Assembly: GCA_002104935.1 (NCBI GenBank)
Contig: MCGT01000014.1
Coordinates: 496,001 to 560,000 of the forward strand
Length of the DNA: 64,000 nt
Origin: Hesseltinella vesiculosa
Taxonomy: Eukaryota > Mucoromycota > Mucoromycetes > Mucorales > Cunninghamellaceae
Reading direction: 5' to 3'
Below are positions 34,201 to 48,132 of this stretch, piece after piece. Below the pieces are notes generated by a model. The model did not search any database. It worked only from the letters and a program-made list of their open reading frames with translations, and was not told the DNA's origin. Within the stretch, counting starts at the first letter, position 1; every line of letters starts with the position of its first letter. Position numbers and translations under genes: made by a program.

Positions 34201-37200
34201 AACATGCTCCCATAAAAAATTGCACGCAGGGCTGAAATATTATTTTGTTTTAAAATAAAAGGATGAAAGGAGCTAGCCATCCAGGCGCACTGCAAAAAGA
34301 AATGTGAACATGGCAAGGCACTTTAAAACTAATGGACCGAAGTGGTGTTTTGCAAGAAAAATCAGATCAATCAGCCAACCTCACCCAGTCAGCATACCAA
34401 AGGTTTCGTTTTCCCCAGCCGGCAGGTTTCACCCCTTCCCCCCCTCCAAAAAAAAAAAAAAGAAAAAGAAAGAAAAAAAAGTGGCTCGCAGATTCAGTCA
34501 AAGAGTGAAAAGCCGTAGACAAGAAGTAGGGGGGGGGGAATTTACCAGGACGGCTTGCTATAAACATTTGGCTTGGTTCCTGAGAGTAAAAATTTCTGAC
34601 CGACAGGCAATCTGCCACTCTAGAGCCTTTAGATATCGTTAAATATCCATTGTCAGTTTGCTTACCATGCCAGTTCCTCCTGAGAGTCTTTGCTTTCGGC
34701 TGGGGTTATCTAAACCCTAAAATTCCTCACGACTGGTTGTCGTCAAACTCCGCAGCCCAGAATGACTTAAACTTCACACATTGATAGGCATAGGTAGAGA
34801 CTACCTACCTACTAACACCACGCCTGAAACTACAGCCTTCTAACACGGCCTACTTGCAGCATCACCTTTTTCTCAGAGGAAGGCTGTATGCTTGACACGA
34901 TGCCGCTTGATCCAGTCAAAATCAAAACCTTTATCGATGGACGCCAATTTTTGCATGCAGATAAACCTTCTCGGGAACGGATCACGGTGACATTAACAAC
35001 CTCCCCCCAGACTGCAGAGTGCTAGCCTCCTCTCCACAAGATCAGCAGCTGAGAGTTCGACACAGGTGTTTTTACAGCCCGCTTGCTACGATGCTTCTTT
35101 CCACGGATTTTATGAAGGTGCCTGCTTCATTAAAAACTTAAAATGGCCACGGATTATTTTTATCATTTTAGCTCTTGTCACAGGGTTCTAACGCTGTCTA
35201 TTTTGAAAGTGATGCTGACTAGGTTTTTACAGCCATAGCTGGATTTAGACTCCCGCCCGCTGATCCCAATCTGGCCTGCTGGCTTCTCCCGATTTTGTTC
35301 AAGTGTTGCCAAGAAGACAACGATCATAGACAAGTAGATGTGACAAGGTGTCCCGAGGACATTGACATGCTCCTATATAGCAAGTACACGGACGAAGGAG
35401 CGAAAGTAAAAAAAAAACTTTGTTCCAAGAAATAGCCTCTGCTTCATGAGATCTTGTCGCTGGATACCAAGGACAAACTTTCCCCCGGAAGGCCCATCAA
35501 CTCACCCCCAAATCCATGAGGCGATTTTTTTCTATGCTTGGAAAAAAGTGATACTAGCCCGATTTTCCGACGAAGTACTTGTTGATTTGCTATCCTGCCA
35601 GTCCCCCGTGGATGTAGAGACGTTCTTGTTCTTCATTGCCTCCAATTGGGGTCCTTTTTCCTGGCAATCTCGTTGAGATTTTTTAAACTTTGAAAAAATC
35701 TCGACACTGCAATTTGGTTGATTAAGGCGGCGCTCAAGCGCCTTTTTTTTTCTTTGGTTCCTGTCAACCAAATGAAAAACAAGTCTTGCTTGAGGCTCAT
35801 TGTCCCCTTGGCAAAAATAAGGGGAAGTCTTCGTGATGGCACGCTAGGAAACAAGAAAAATGAACACGTTCTTGTGCCTTGAGTTGGCAGGACCCAGGCA
35901 CCAAGATAACTAAAAAAAAAAAAAAAAAACGCGCTGCGTTAATGGCCGAATCGATGACCATCAGGCCGAGGCCGATGACAACGAAGCGGTCTTTTCCCAC
36001 AGCTTCCGTTCTGGCCACAAGAAAAAACTTTATCGGTTCGATGTGCATTTATTAATTTAGTTGATGGTACGAAGTTAAAGAGAACGTGTCTGTCGTATGC
36101 TGGCCAGGGTGCTGATGATTGAGTGCCACGCAATCATTTTTTTTAAAAAGATCTTTTGAGGCAAGTGTAATGGGGGGTAGGTTCTTGATTGTTCAAGATT
36201 CACCTTGGCAACCCACGCGCCTGTTTGTTGCCTAAATGCAGTATGCGCTCATTTTTTATTTTGTTCTGGGATGCAAGCTCTTAAAAAAACATTGATTGAG
36301 TGGGGATGTGCAGTTTTTCCAGTGGTTTTTTAAGATTGCGGAATGACAAGTACCCGATGACCTAAAAGATAGCCTTTGTCCATAGCACAAAAACAATAAA
36401 AAGGACACATGAAGACTTCAAAGGAGAAAGTAAAAAAAACCAAGCCTGTGCATGGTCGCAAACAAAATAAGCTTTTTTTTTTTTGTTTGGTCTGAACCAA
36501 AAGTCGAGCCGCCACGCAGGATGAATGGGAAAAAAGAGAAAAAAAACCGGGTCCTCCCGTGCAACTCTAGACAAACACGGTAGGCAAGGGGATCATCCAT
36601 GATTTCCAGTTGTGAAAAAACAAAATGGACGATCTCCCTTATTTTCAACCACGACCCCCCTTTCAGGAATACAAAACTTTGAAAAAAGGCATGATCTTGC
36701 CATAACTCATGACCTTTTTTTTAAAGATCACCAGCTATGAGTCCATGAACCAAGCCTTTGATTGGAAGCAGGCGATGGCCAATGAGTTTGATGGCAATGA
36801 AAAATAAAGGGATCATGGGGCCGTGATTTTTCAATGACACTTTTTTGAAGTTGGTAGTACACATCATGTCAAGTGATTCAAACTAGAAACCAAGACCCCT
36901 AATTTCAATTGGAAGGAGAGTCGAGCGAGAGAAAGGGGGGAAGGGTTAAGTTTTTTTTTTGTGGCACATTTCACGGCGTGTAACAAAGGTTTCGAGATTT
37001 TTAGTGCTCCTTTCTTTGATGGATGACGATCTGCATTGCTTGTTCTCCATGTAAAAAAAAGTCGAACCGCGTCTTTTTTGTATTGTCTCCTTGAAGTTGT
37101 TTTGGGGTAAGAAGACGGAGCTGGATAGTCTTGCATGATCGGCGTGTATTTAATTTTTTGTTTTTATATTTGTTTCTCTATGTGTAACCCGCATGAAAGA

Positions 37201-38266
37201 AAGGGTCATCAAAAAATAGTAATATCTGGTTGGAGATGGAAGCAAGAGAGGTGTCTCTTTTTTTATTTTTTTGACTCGGGTATCCCGAAAACAAAATGGA
37301 TAGCTCGTAACCGTGGGGGGGGGAAAGACTTTTTTGAATTGCCACTCATTTTCCTAAAAAGGCAATTGGGTTAGGGCTTTTTTTTGCATCGTCATTTCAA
37401 GCTCTCTCCAACAAATCCTTCTAAATCAAACGCTTTTGTGTCTTTATTTATTTAAGGAGTGAGATTGTTTACATGTACTTTAATCGAGGAATGCTTTTCA
37501 TCTCAAAAAGTGTCAAATCGCTTCGTCATACTTTTTTTTTTTTTACCCCTTTCCTCCCCCGCATCACAACAGACCCTCTTTTGTGAGAAAGCCAAGCGGG
37601 AAAAGAGATACAGAGCGAGAGAGTAAGAGAGAGAAAGAGCATAAAAAGGTAGGTATCCCCATTTTAGGGCAAGCCGACATGTTGGTATTTTTTTTCTTCG
37701 GGTTTTATATGGTCAGTGCGTTGATTTTTTTTTCAATGGTATGTCTTTTTTCATATGAACAGGGCTGGAAGCAAATTATGTCATAACTTTTTTGACTCTC
37801 GGGCGATGCAAAGGTTAGAAGAGATCCACAAAAAAAAGGGGGGAATGAGCGCAGCTTCAAAAAAAAGCAGTGGTTGCACCGGGACTTGTTGCAGAAGACG
37901 CTCTATCGATGCGATCACAAGGTGGTTTATTAAAGAAAAAGTCATGTGTTCGCTTTTTATTGTAAAAAGTCAGTGTTGCTCTTCCTCCCGTGACTTTTTA
38001 TAAACTTGACGTTGTGTTCAAGGTCTTTTTTCGACCCCCCTCTTTTTTTGAATGGCATGGTGTTCTATTTCAAAATCCCGTTTGTGCTACGAAAACGCAG
38101 TTAAAGAATCGTCCTCCTTTTTTTTTTTTTTTTTTCCCTCTTTCTTCCCTCTTTTCTTTCTTTATTTTTTTTCCCTCTTTTTTGGTTTTTTCTTTTATTT
38201 TTTCCTACCATACCTTGCATGTTGTGTTTGTTCATCAACATAAAAAGTCGTTATTAAACATTCATA
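34201..38266. other. Large gene-free stretch (about 4 kb)
   Basis: I found no gene on either strand. Open frames are short, A- or T-run driven, and lack motifs or splice logic. There are A-runs (34447-34480, 35913-35929), a G-run at 34531, and a strongly pyrimidine-rich final part (38119-38200) that is probably the promoter and 5' UTR of the homeodomain gene. It may hold ncRNA, but nothing diagnostic was seen. Confidence 0.45.
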
Positions 38267-39605
38267 ATGTCAATCAAAGTGAGCAACAATAAAAAAAATG
38301 ATAAAAGAAAACGCCAAGTCTGTGCTGACGCCTCCTTTTTTTTTATGTGTGGGTTAGGTTTCGTCCAACGCCGTTCATTTCAGTCCGGTGATTGTCTATC
38401 ATGAATCAGGCAATCACTGTGCTGCAAAAGACATGAACAATCACTACGATAAAGTCTTTGAAAGGATGCACCGCAATGCACAATGGTGGACAGATCATGA
38501 GCCACTTTTCCCAAAAGCCGAGCATGGTAAGAAACCTGTCTCTCTCTTTCATGCATAAAAAGGTGAACTTACCCCCCTTTTTTTTATTGGCAGAAAACAA
38601 AGTTAAAAAGAAAGGATTCCAGCCAGTGGTACGCCGAACCACTGAAGAAGAATCCATTGAGTTGATGTTACCAAGCACAAGCACGAGCTCCACATCCAGC
38701 AATAGCAGTAATGAATCGGCTGACAGCATCGCCACCGAACAATTGTCACCCAAGTTGCTTTTGTCGCCTGGCCTTGGGCCCCTTGAGCCCAAGACGGACA
38801 TGATTCCACTGCCATTGTATCAGCGACGAGGTTCGCTCGATGCACGGCCGGTGTATTATACGCAGCCCGCCAATGCCCTGCAATCGCCCCCTTGCTCACC
38901 CATGTTGTCCATGTCTACTCCTCTCACACTTGACCGACCTGCGCCAACTCCTTACTCACATTCCCATGAAGCTTACCTCGTATCACCTGCCTCTGCTGTG
39001 CCCCCACCCGCTATCGCGACCCTTGTAGCACCTCCCACCGCAGCTCTCCTTGAAGACAACAAATTCGCGCTCAAGAAACGCCGTCGTGGCAACCTTCCCA
39101 AACATGTCACCGAGTTTTTGCGCGAGTGGCTCATCCAACACAAGAAACATCCTTATCCCTCTGAACGTGAAAAATTCGAACTGGCTCATGCCACTTCCCT
39201 CTCGGTCAGTCAAATCAGCAATTGGTTCATCAATGCTCGTCGTCGCATCCTTCAACCCATGGTGGAAGCCGAGCAAGTCATGGCTCAGCAGCAGTTCACC
39301 TCCATGCCTGATCTCGGTGGTCGTTATCCGCCCACCATGGCCTCTGCTTTCCATGAACCTCCTCCTCCTCCTTCTTATATGCCTCCTACCCCTGCTCTTA
39401 TGCCTATGGAAGAAAAGAAACGTCGGCAGTTGGATATCTATGCCTACCACGGCTTCACTGGTAACCCCTCTGACTCTCAAAAACCACACGCTCTAACCCA
39501 TTTTCTCCTATAGATGATGCAAAGAGATGGTCCTTTCGAAGAACAAAACTGCCCAACATTGAAATTCCTGAAAAAGATCAACAATTCTTTGCCTCCAGCC
39601 CATGA
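38267..39605 (+). CDS. TALE (KN-type) homeodomain transcription factor
   Basis: DNA-binding factor. Four exons in phase: 38267-38278 (12 nt, MSIK), 38358-38526, 38594-39460 and 39514-39605; 379 aa. The homeodomain KN segment is [57 protein letters not shown]. Helix 3 WFINARRR and the three-residue loop extension (HPYPSE) define the TALE class. The rest is Ser/Pro-rich, with several SP/TP sites and a proline run [12 protein letters not shown]. The last exon adds [20 protein letters not shown]. The very small first coding exon is inferred from frame and GTGAGC / TTAG signals and is the weakest part of the model. Confidence 0.92.
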
Positions 39606-40860
39606 ACTGGCCAGCCCCTAAACTGTCCACCCATTTTTAGTATTTAGCTTATGATTTATCTGTATTTTTTTTTATTTTATGATATTCCCCCAAGTACCTT
39701 ACCCTTTTTTTAAACTGCCCCCCCTTCTTGTATACCCTTTTTTTTTCTACCCATGACCAAATCTCTCTCTTGCTATGTAGCTTCTCTTTATTTTTTAAAC
39801 ACATTTATTAAACCCTTACCCTGGCCACCCCTCCCACTCTCCACTGTTCTCACTTTTTTCATCCAATCATTTGCATCGGTATTTTTATCCAAAAAAAAAA
39901 AAAAACGAGGAGCCATGCCTTCAAAATAAGCGGGTCCAAGCGTGACACGACATTGATAGGTTTCCTCACAGCCCACCAACCATATGAAAACAGGGTTAGG
40001 GCTGTCTGCAATGGACATAAGGTTGGCCCTTTGTCTTACCTTTCAAACGGATTATTTTGCCATCTTGCATTTTGCTCATTTCCCACTTGTCCCTCCCTAA
40101 AAATTGAAAAGCATCTGACAACTTGCGTGTAACAAACAATCATCTCGTTGCACAGCCTTTCAAAAAAAGAGCCTCCTTTTTTTTGTTGTTGTACTACTTC
40201 CTTTATTCAACAATGCGGTTATTTATTTTCGCTGTTGATTTCCATCTTTGTCCTACGAAAACTGGGTATTTTTGTGTCTCTTCGGCTTTGGGGGGAAAGT
40301 GGGCAAGGGCCTAGTTATTTTCTTAACCCAAAAGGTATCCAGGGTTCCTTTTTGATTGTGCCCAAAGGAGAGCTGGATCTTTTTTTTTTTTTTTCGTGCA
40401 TGGCGTCACAAAAAAAAAGCATCGAGGCCATGCGGTAAATACGAAAAGATTCTTTTTTAAGGAGGCATTGATCAATGGTGTGAGTTTCATTGTGCACATC
40501 GATGGCCATCGATTTCAATCAACCAAAGTGTTGGAACGCCTCGGTGAAAAGGATGAAAAAAGGGTCTGTGCGATGTTCCTTCCCGATTTCCCTTTGACTA
40601 TCGTCACCAGGTGTCAAGCATTCAACTGTAACGATAAAAAATGAAAAAGCTTTTTATGGTCATGAATAGAGAAAAAACGAACGTTTGCCCCAATGGATAA
40701 AATTAGCCCGAGGGCCAATCCACCTTTGTCCACGCAACACAATCTCTCCCCCCCCCCCCTGCAAACCATTCCCACCCCCATTAAGAAAATATCACACTTC
40801 AGATGTTCATGCAATCCAACACCCTTTTTTTTCGTGTCACCATTACTCTTAATTTTATTA
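39606..40860. other. Intergenic, convergent 3' ends
   Basis: 3' flanks of the homeodomain (+) and RhoGAP-like (-) genes. T- and A-rich with runs at 39891-39905 and 40379-40394 and a C12 run near 40748. No gene supported. Confidence 0.45.
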
Positions 40861-43091
40861 TTATAGAGCGCTAGTGTCTAAACTGGGGGACTGGCCAGAT
40901 CGCGTAGGGATCAGGGTACGAAGATAGTCAAGGCGATTGGATGTGTGACGCTGGTTAGTCATCTTGGCACGATCTAGCCGTTTACTCGGTCGAGTCCGCT
41001 GCCAGACAGTCATTGGCTTGTTCTTCATGCCAACTTTGCCATCCTATTGTCGCATGTCAAAAAAAAAAAAAAAAAAAAAGAGGGTGAGAAAAAAAATAGC
41101 CCATATTTGTCAAGGTCATGGGGAAAGGTCATTGTCGCGACCACTTACAGAACAGATTGTGTTTTGACTAAAGCCACTGTCTTCCAGGATTCGTGGATAG
41201 CAAGGAGTGTCTTTGGGAGGAGGTGTGGGTGGTCGGTCCAAGGTGGTGATGGTCATTGAAGGCGTGTGAGTCTTGACAGCCTTGTATAATTTGCCAAATG
41301 AACTTTTGAGTGACCGTTGATTGTCTCTTGCTTGCCATCGCCTCTTGGTTTCGTCATGCTGTTGGATCCAATGTTGCACATCATCAAATGCATGGTGAAG
41401 ACAGTCGAGCACGTCATGGTGTTTAGTCACGGTCGCGTTGTTTTGTCGTTTCACCGCAGTCATCTTGCTAGTCAGGTCATCTGAGCTGGTGGAGGAGACG
41501 GCGGTCGAGGAAGAGGAGAACGAAGACGAGGCTGGGGACATGGGCGCTCGTGCAGCGTGGCTCAGAGCCATATTGCCTTCCTTGGCATTGGTTAGGATGC
41601 GGAACAGGGTGGGTGAGGCGACTGACAAGGCAGGGTCGATACTTGGATCAAAAATGGAGCAGTTGTGGATGATACGGTGATGAAAACTGCTGCTGGGGGA
41701 CACGAGGTCATCACAGGACGAGTCTGAGGACACACTGTCGTCGAGTTCAGGCTCCGCCACACACAGCCACGGGTCATCATGGTAACCAAAGAGTCGAATC
41801 AGACCGACATCAGCCGCCGACTCAGCCTGATTGGTGGCCATAGCAAAAAAGTCCGAGCCTTGGCGGCGTTGGCGCAAAACCAGCCGATCATAGGATTTCG
41901 CCTTCGCCAGGGTGGCCTGGCGGTTGCGGTGTAATGCGTTGACGTGCTCGTGCTGGATGTGGTCGGCTGACATGGAACGGAGAGGCTGGTGAGCCCCTAG
42001 GCGTTTGGACTGATCAATCAGCAAGCGCGTCATAAAATGGCTTGCTTTTTCAGCCAGCAAAGCATCACAATCGGCCGGACCAAGCACCACCTTGCCCATG
42101 GCTTCGCCCAGGTGGCATGCATGCATCAGGTTGCTTTTCTTATGCCGCATCACCAACACTAGGAAATCGATAATCTCCACTAACAAGTCAAAGCCATCCT
42201 TGGCGATCCAGGGCTCCAACTGCTGCAGCGTGCATGCTAGTCAAGTAAACATGGATCAGCTCTGCTTTGAAAAAAAAAAGTTGTCGTTTACTCTCGTAAT
42301 TAATGCGGCGCCAAATTTTCTTGGACACGATGCGGTCATGGCATCCCCACAGGATGTCTTGCAGCACTGTGGCCACTGTGTACACACTGTAATGGCGTAA
42401 ATCTTCCGCATCTACCACCTGGTGATAGAACACCTTGAGAAACAACATATTATTCCGCTCTGCTCTTGGCGTAACAAAAAAGAGCCTGTTAACAAAACGC
42501 CAGTCCTGCCGTGTCTTTCTCTTCTTCATCTTTTACCTGGTTTTCGAAGGATTTTCCTCTGGGTCAAGCCTAAATTAGAAAAAGAAGATGAGGAGAATCA
42601 ATAAAAAAAAAAGAGTATGGAGGTGTTTACCTCTTTCTTTAATATCGGTCATGCAGAGTCGCACGACATGACTGCAAAAAGCAAACGAGTAAAACATCTA
42701 TACCAGTTTTTAGCGGATAATTAGTGTATTGTCGAAAGCCATGGTCAGTGCAGGGAATAAAGTTACCTTGTTAAATCGCGAAAAAAAACAGGATGAAAAA
42801 AGGGAAGAAGAAAGAAAAAGATGGTTGCTGAAAAAGGCTGCGCTGAAAGAAGGAAAAAAGAGGGGGGATTGGGTGGCCAATCAAGGGGGTGGGAAACAAA
42901 GTGTCAAGGGGGAGAACGCCTTTTCCATTGTTTTTTTTTTAGGGAGAAGCCAAAGGGCATGGACGAATATCCCATTTTGAGAATCTCGTCCTAAGCTTGC
43001 CAAGGAATTCAGCGCTGCCGAAGGAGAAACCGTTGATCCTCTCCAACGTGGCTTTTTCATTGCCAGCAAAGCGCTCATTTCGAGGCAACAT
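40861..43091 (-). CDS. RhoGAP-like polarity protein (5' end uncertain)
   Basis: Probable Rho-GTPase-related protein of cell polarity. Firm exons in phase: 42671-42631, 42569-42537, 42462-42292, 42236-41149 and 41043-40861. They read HVVRLCMTDIKERGLTQRKI, YHQVVDAEDLRHYSVYTVAT, VLQDILWGCHDRIVSKKIWR, then EPWIAKDGFDLLVEIIDFLV, LVMRHKKSNLMHACHLGEAM. This follows the RhoGAP fold order, and resembles the divergent GAP-like part of fungal MSB1-type proteins; I see no convincing arginine finger. The rest is Ser-rich (SPASSSFSSSSTAVSSTSS) and basic. A likely 5' exon is 43091 to about 42990 (MLPRNERFAGNEKATLERIN, GFSFGSAEFLGKLRTRFSKW), but I could not join it cleanly, so the start is provisional. Confidence 0.68.
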
Positions 43092-43407
43092 ATGTTCTGG
43101 AGAAACATCATTATCGCAATTAAGATTTTACAATAGGAAAGGAGTACAGCAGCGCAGCACCGCCTTGTATTTTGGCAGCCGCGAAGTTTTGACACCCACG
43201 TCCATTTTTTATGGAAAAGCTCATTTTGTTGATTAAAAAATGCTAGCACAACATTGTTATTTTTTTATAATATTTTCAATAGGGACATGGGGGAAAGGCG
43301 AGGGGGGACTAAGACAGAGATCAAGCAACATTGAAGGAGGTACATCGAGGAGAGAACACTAGAATTTTTTTTTCTGCTAGCTAAAAAACGTATTTGGTAG
43401 GGAATAA
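43092..43407. other. Intergenic, polyubiquitin 3' flank
   Basis: Short spacer with the 3' flank of the ubiquitin gene, including poly-T tracts. No gene. Confidence 0.45.
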
Positions 43408-44809
<1,402 letters not shown>

Positions 44810-46600
44810 ATGTCACGATCAAACTGGGCGATCTCTTGAATGATACCGGTAATTGACAAAGAATAAGAAAAGGACAGGAGGTCTAATCCACACGTTACAG
44901 ATGGTGCTTCTCCTGCCGCCAAAGAGCCCAAGGTTGAAAAAGCTGAAAAGCAGGATAGCAAAGAAGAGGCTACCGATGGTAAAATGAGCAAACTAGTTTG
45001 TTTTTTTTTAGACGATGCTGATCTTATTCTGTAGAAAACTTGATTAACAGCACACACACTGTTCAAGTGAAGCTTGCTGACCAACAAGCCGACCCCAACT
45101 CACCTTTGTACTCTATCAAATCCTTCGATGACTTGGGCTTGTAATTCCACCTTCCTCACCTTCTAAGCCATGACTGAGCCATCCATTTTTTATTGCAATA
45201 TAGAGCTCCTGAGCTGTTAAAGGGTATTTACAATATGAAGTTCAACAAGCCATCCAAAATCCAAGAACGTGCCTTGCCTCTGTTGCTACAAAATCCGTAA
45301 AACAGTGAAGAAGGAATCGACTTATTTTGCTCATGCATCCCACTTTTCCTCCTTAGCCCCAGGAACTTGATTGGCCAGTCTCAAAGTGGTACCGGCAAAA
45401 CTGCTGCCTTTGTGTTGACCATGTTGAGCCGTGTCGACAAATCCATTCCAGCCCCCCAGGTAAGAGAGATTAAAAAAAAAAGGTGACTGGGCTCATTTGT
45501 TGATTTGGTGGACTTATTTGCTGATTTGGAAAGGCTCTGTGCTTGGCTCCTTCACGTGAATTGGCTCGTCAAATCATGGATGTGGTTGAATTGATGGGCA
45601 AATTCTCGGACATCACCACATCGATTGTGGTCAAGGATTCCTGGAGCAGAGACCGTCCCATTACCGGCCAAGTGGTGGTGGGTACGCCCGGGTCTGTGTT
45701 TGATGTCATGCGCCGCAAACTGTTGCCTGTGAAGAATATCAAGACCTTTGTTTTGGATGAAGCCGATAACATGTTGGATCAAGGCGGTCTTGGTGACCAA
45801 ACCTTCCGTATTCAAGGGTAAAAAAAAAAAAGAAAGAAAAAAGCAGGTGACCGAGAAACTCACCTGGGTTCTAATCTAGCCTGGTGCCCAAGAACGCCCA
45901 AAGCGTCCTGTTTTCTGCCACCTTCCCTGACCACGTGCGTCGCTTTGCCGAGCGCTTTGCCCGCAACGCCAACGAGATCTCCTTGAAACGTGAAGAACTC
46001 AGCGTGGACAGCATCAAGCAATTCTATGTCGACTGCGATTCGGAGCAACACAAGTATGAAGTCCTTGTCAACCTGTATGATCTTTTGACAGTTAGCCAAA
46101 GTATTATTTTCTGCAAGGTAATACAGAGGGGGGGATAGAGTCAAGAAACCGACCCCTTTTATTTTGCTGCATAGCAACGAAACACGGCCGACAACATTGC
46201 CACACGTATGACGGACCAAGGCCATTCGGTCGTTGCTTTGCATGGTCAAATGGCGCCCGATGAGCGAGACAAGGTGATGGATGACTTTAGACGAGGTGAA
46301 TTCAAGGTGTTGATTACAACCAACGTGATTGCCCGTGGGATTGATATCATGCAAGTGTCCCTGGTGGTCAATTATGACTTGCCTCTGGACAAGAGCGGCT
46401 ACCCAGACTATGAAGCCTATCTGCATCGTATCGGCCGTACCGGTCGCTTTGGCCGCACGGGTGTCAGTATTAACTTTGTCCACGACCGTGAAAGCTGGGA
46501 AAAGATGACCATGATTGAAGAACACTTTCACCGCAACATCGAACGTATACCTACCGACAACTGGGAAGAAGTAGAACAAAAGCTGAAAAAAGTCCTTTAA
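44810..46600 (+). CDS. DBP5: DEAD-box RNA helicase DBP5 (DDX19)
   Basis: mRNA-export helicase of the nuclear pore. Exons 44810-44848, 44901-44978, 45035-45140, 45204-45296, 45357-45459, 45534-45817, 45880-46117 and 46175-46600; about 455 aa. The N terminus is acidic and Lys-rich, then the DBP5-specific [21 protein letters not shown] motif [15 protein letters not shown], motif I SGTGKT, Ia PSRELA, Ib TPGSV, II DEAD, III SAT, IV region SIIFCK, V ARGID and [12 protein letters not shown]. Every junction after exon 1 is in phase. Exon 1 (MSRSNW..) needs one more base in the GGG at 44826-44828 to read GDLLNDT into exon 2; as written it hits a stop after ten codons. So there is either a sequence error or a real frameshift with a downstream start. 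Confidence 0.92.
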
Positions 46601-46665
46601 ACATTTCTCCCCTTTGTACTTTGTGAACAAAAAGAAAAAAAAATTACTCTTCCTTTGCCATAAAA

Positions 46666-46671
46666 AATAAA
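46666..46671 (+). terminator. Poly(A) signal of DBP5
   Basis: AATAAA 66 bp past the DBP5 stop, in the 232-bp gap before the HAD gene. Confidence 0.45.
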
Positions 46672-46832
46672 TCGCATGAAGACATCTGACCAAATGACCA
46701 ATTTTCAAAACGAAGTTGTGAAAAAGAAAGCAAACTGATTGGCCAGTTAGAATATAATGCCTAGCTAGTTTTCGGATCATTGGGTCTGACTCTTTTCTTT
46801 TTTTTTTTCTTTCTTTTTTTATAACTTTAGTC

Positions 46833-48055
46833 ATGGTTGGCATCAATGCAACAAGAATTCGTTTAATCACATTTGATGCTTACAATACACTCTTTAAACC
46901 TCGAGGTAGCCTATCAGCGCAATATGTAAGGACGCACTCTTTTTTTTTTTTTTTTTTCCACATGGTCTCGTCTTTTTTGATCTTGTTGGCACCTCTCCTT
47001 TTTTTGAAAACGAAGCACACTGACTTTCCGTGCTATTCTTTTACTAGGCTCACGAAGCTGCAAAGGTGGGTCTGCAAGTCCATCCTGACAGTGTGTCCAA
47101 AGGCTTTGGACAGGCCTATCGTCAACAACTCCTACGGGCGCCTTTGTACGGGTCACAACAGGGCATGACTTCTGAACAATGGTGGGAAGAGGTATGAAAT
47201 CAAGGAGGGAGGAAAGGTGCATGTGACTCATATATTTACTCTTTAGCTTGTATACAACACGTTTACTGAAGCTGGTGTAGAGAAAAAAGGTACAACGAGA
47301 AAAGCACAGGCGTAACGATCATGTGAATTCATACTTTTTTTTTTTGTTTGTGTCAGCGTTGGATACTCAATTCCCCCGCTTGTTTCATGCATTGTTTCAC
47401 CGATTCATGTCGAGAGAAGGCTACAGTGTGTTCCATGATGTCCAACCAGCCTTACGAGAATTGAAACGACGTGGGTTTAAAATGGGTGTGATCAGCAATT
47501 GTGATGAACGACTAGGTAAGGGAGATGGGCTTGCCACCGTAGCTGACCCTCGTTTTTTTTAAGGCACCGTCTTGCAGAATTTACAACTGGACTCCTTTTT
47601 TGAATTCGTCTTGCCAAGTTGCACCGCTGGAGTCGAAAAGCCTGACGGACGGATCTTTGATACTGCCTTGGATTTGATAGATGACCGGTCCATCCTTTGC
47701 ACTGAGGCTCTTCATGTGGGAGATGACATCAAACGGTAAACATCGAGTGAAAACGAATGGGTGTCTTAAACTTTTTTTTTTTTTTTTTTTTGCGCACAGT
47801 GATTATTACGGTGCACGTGATGCTGGATGGAACGCAGTGCTTCTGAATCGGATCAAATTATCATACGAGGATTCCAACCCACCAGAGGCCGGCCATGGTG
47901 TCACCACAAGAGAACACCCCAAGCAAATCATGTCACTCAAAGACCTCTATCCAATTGCCTGCCTCCTCCAACCTCGATCCACCCTTGCTGGCCATCGTCG
48001 GGTCCATCCGCACACCTCCTCTGCTCCTGAACAAACTGCTGCATCCTCTCATTAA
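46833..48055 (+). CDS. HAD-superfamily hydrolase (HDHD3-like)
   Basis: Probable small-molecule phosphatase. Exons 46833-46925, 47048-47191, 47247-47289, 47357-47515, 47564-47735 and 47800-48055; 288 aa, all junctions in phase. Motif I is LITFDAYNTLFKPRG: the nucleophile Asp is present but the second Asp of DxD is Tyr, as in the HDHD3/REG-2 subgroup. Motif II GVISNCDERL, motif III GVEKPDGRIF, motif IV LHVGDDIKRDYYGARDAGW. A helical cap lies between motifs I and II (AHEAAKVGLQVHPDSVSKGF..EQWWEELVYNTF). The replaced acid suggests the catalysis may differ from, or be weaker than, classical HAD phosphatases. The last 40 residues are hydrophilic. Substrate unknown. Confidence 0.88.
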
Positions 48056-48126
48056 CCGACACTCCGCTTGCTTTCATTTTACTTTGTATACTTGTCATTT
48101 CTTTGTTACCCACTCTTTTGTATTTG

Positions 48127-48132
48127 AATAAA
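48127..48132 (+). terminator. Poly(A) signal of HAD gene
   Basis: AATAAA 72 bp past the stop codon. Confidence 0.5.

Noticed and set aside
34690..34720. Telomere-like AAACCCTAA motif
   Set aside because: A single copy only, internal to the contig; no tandem array.
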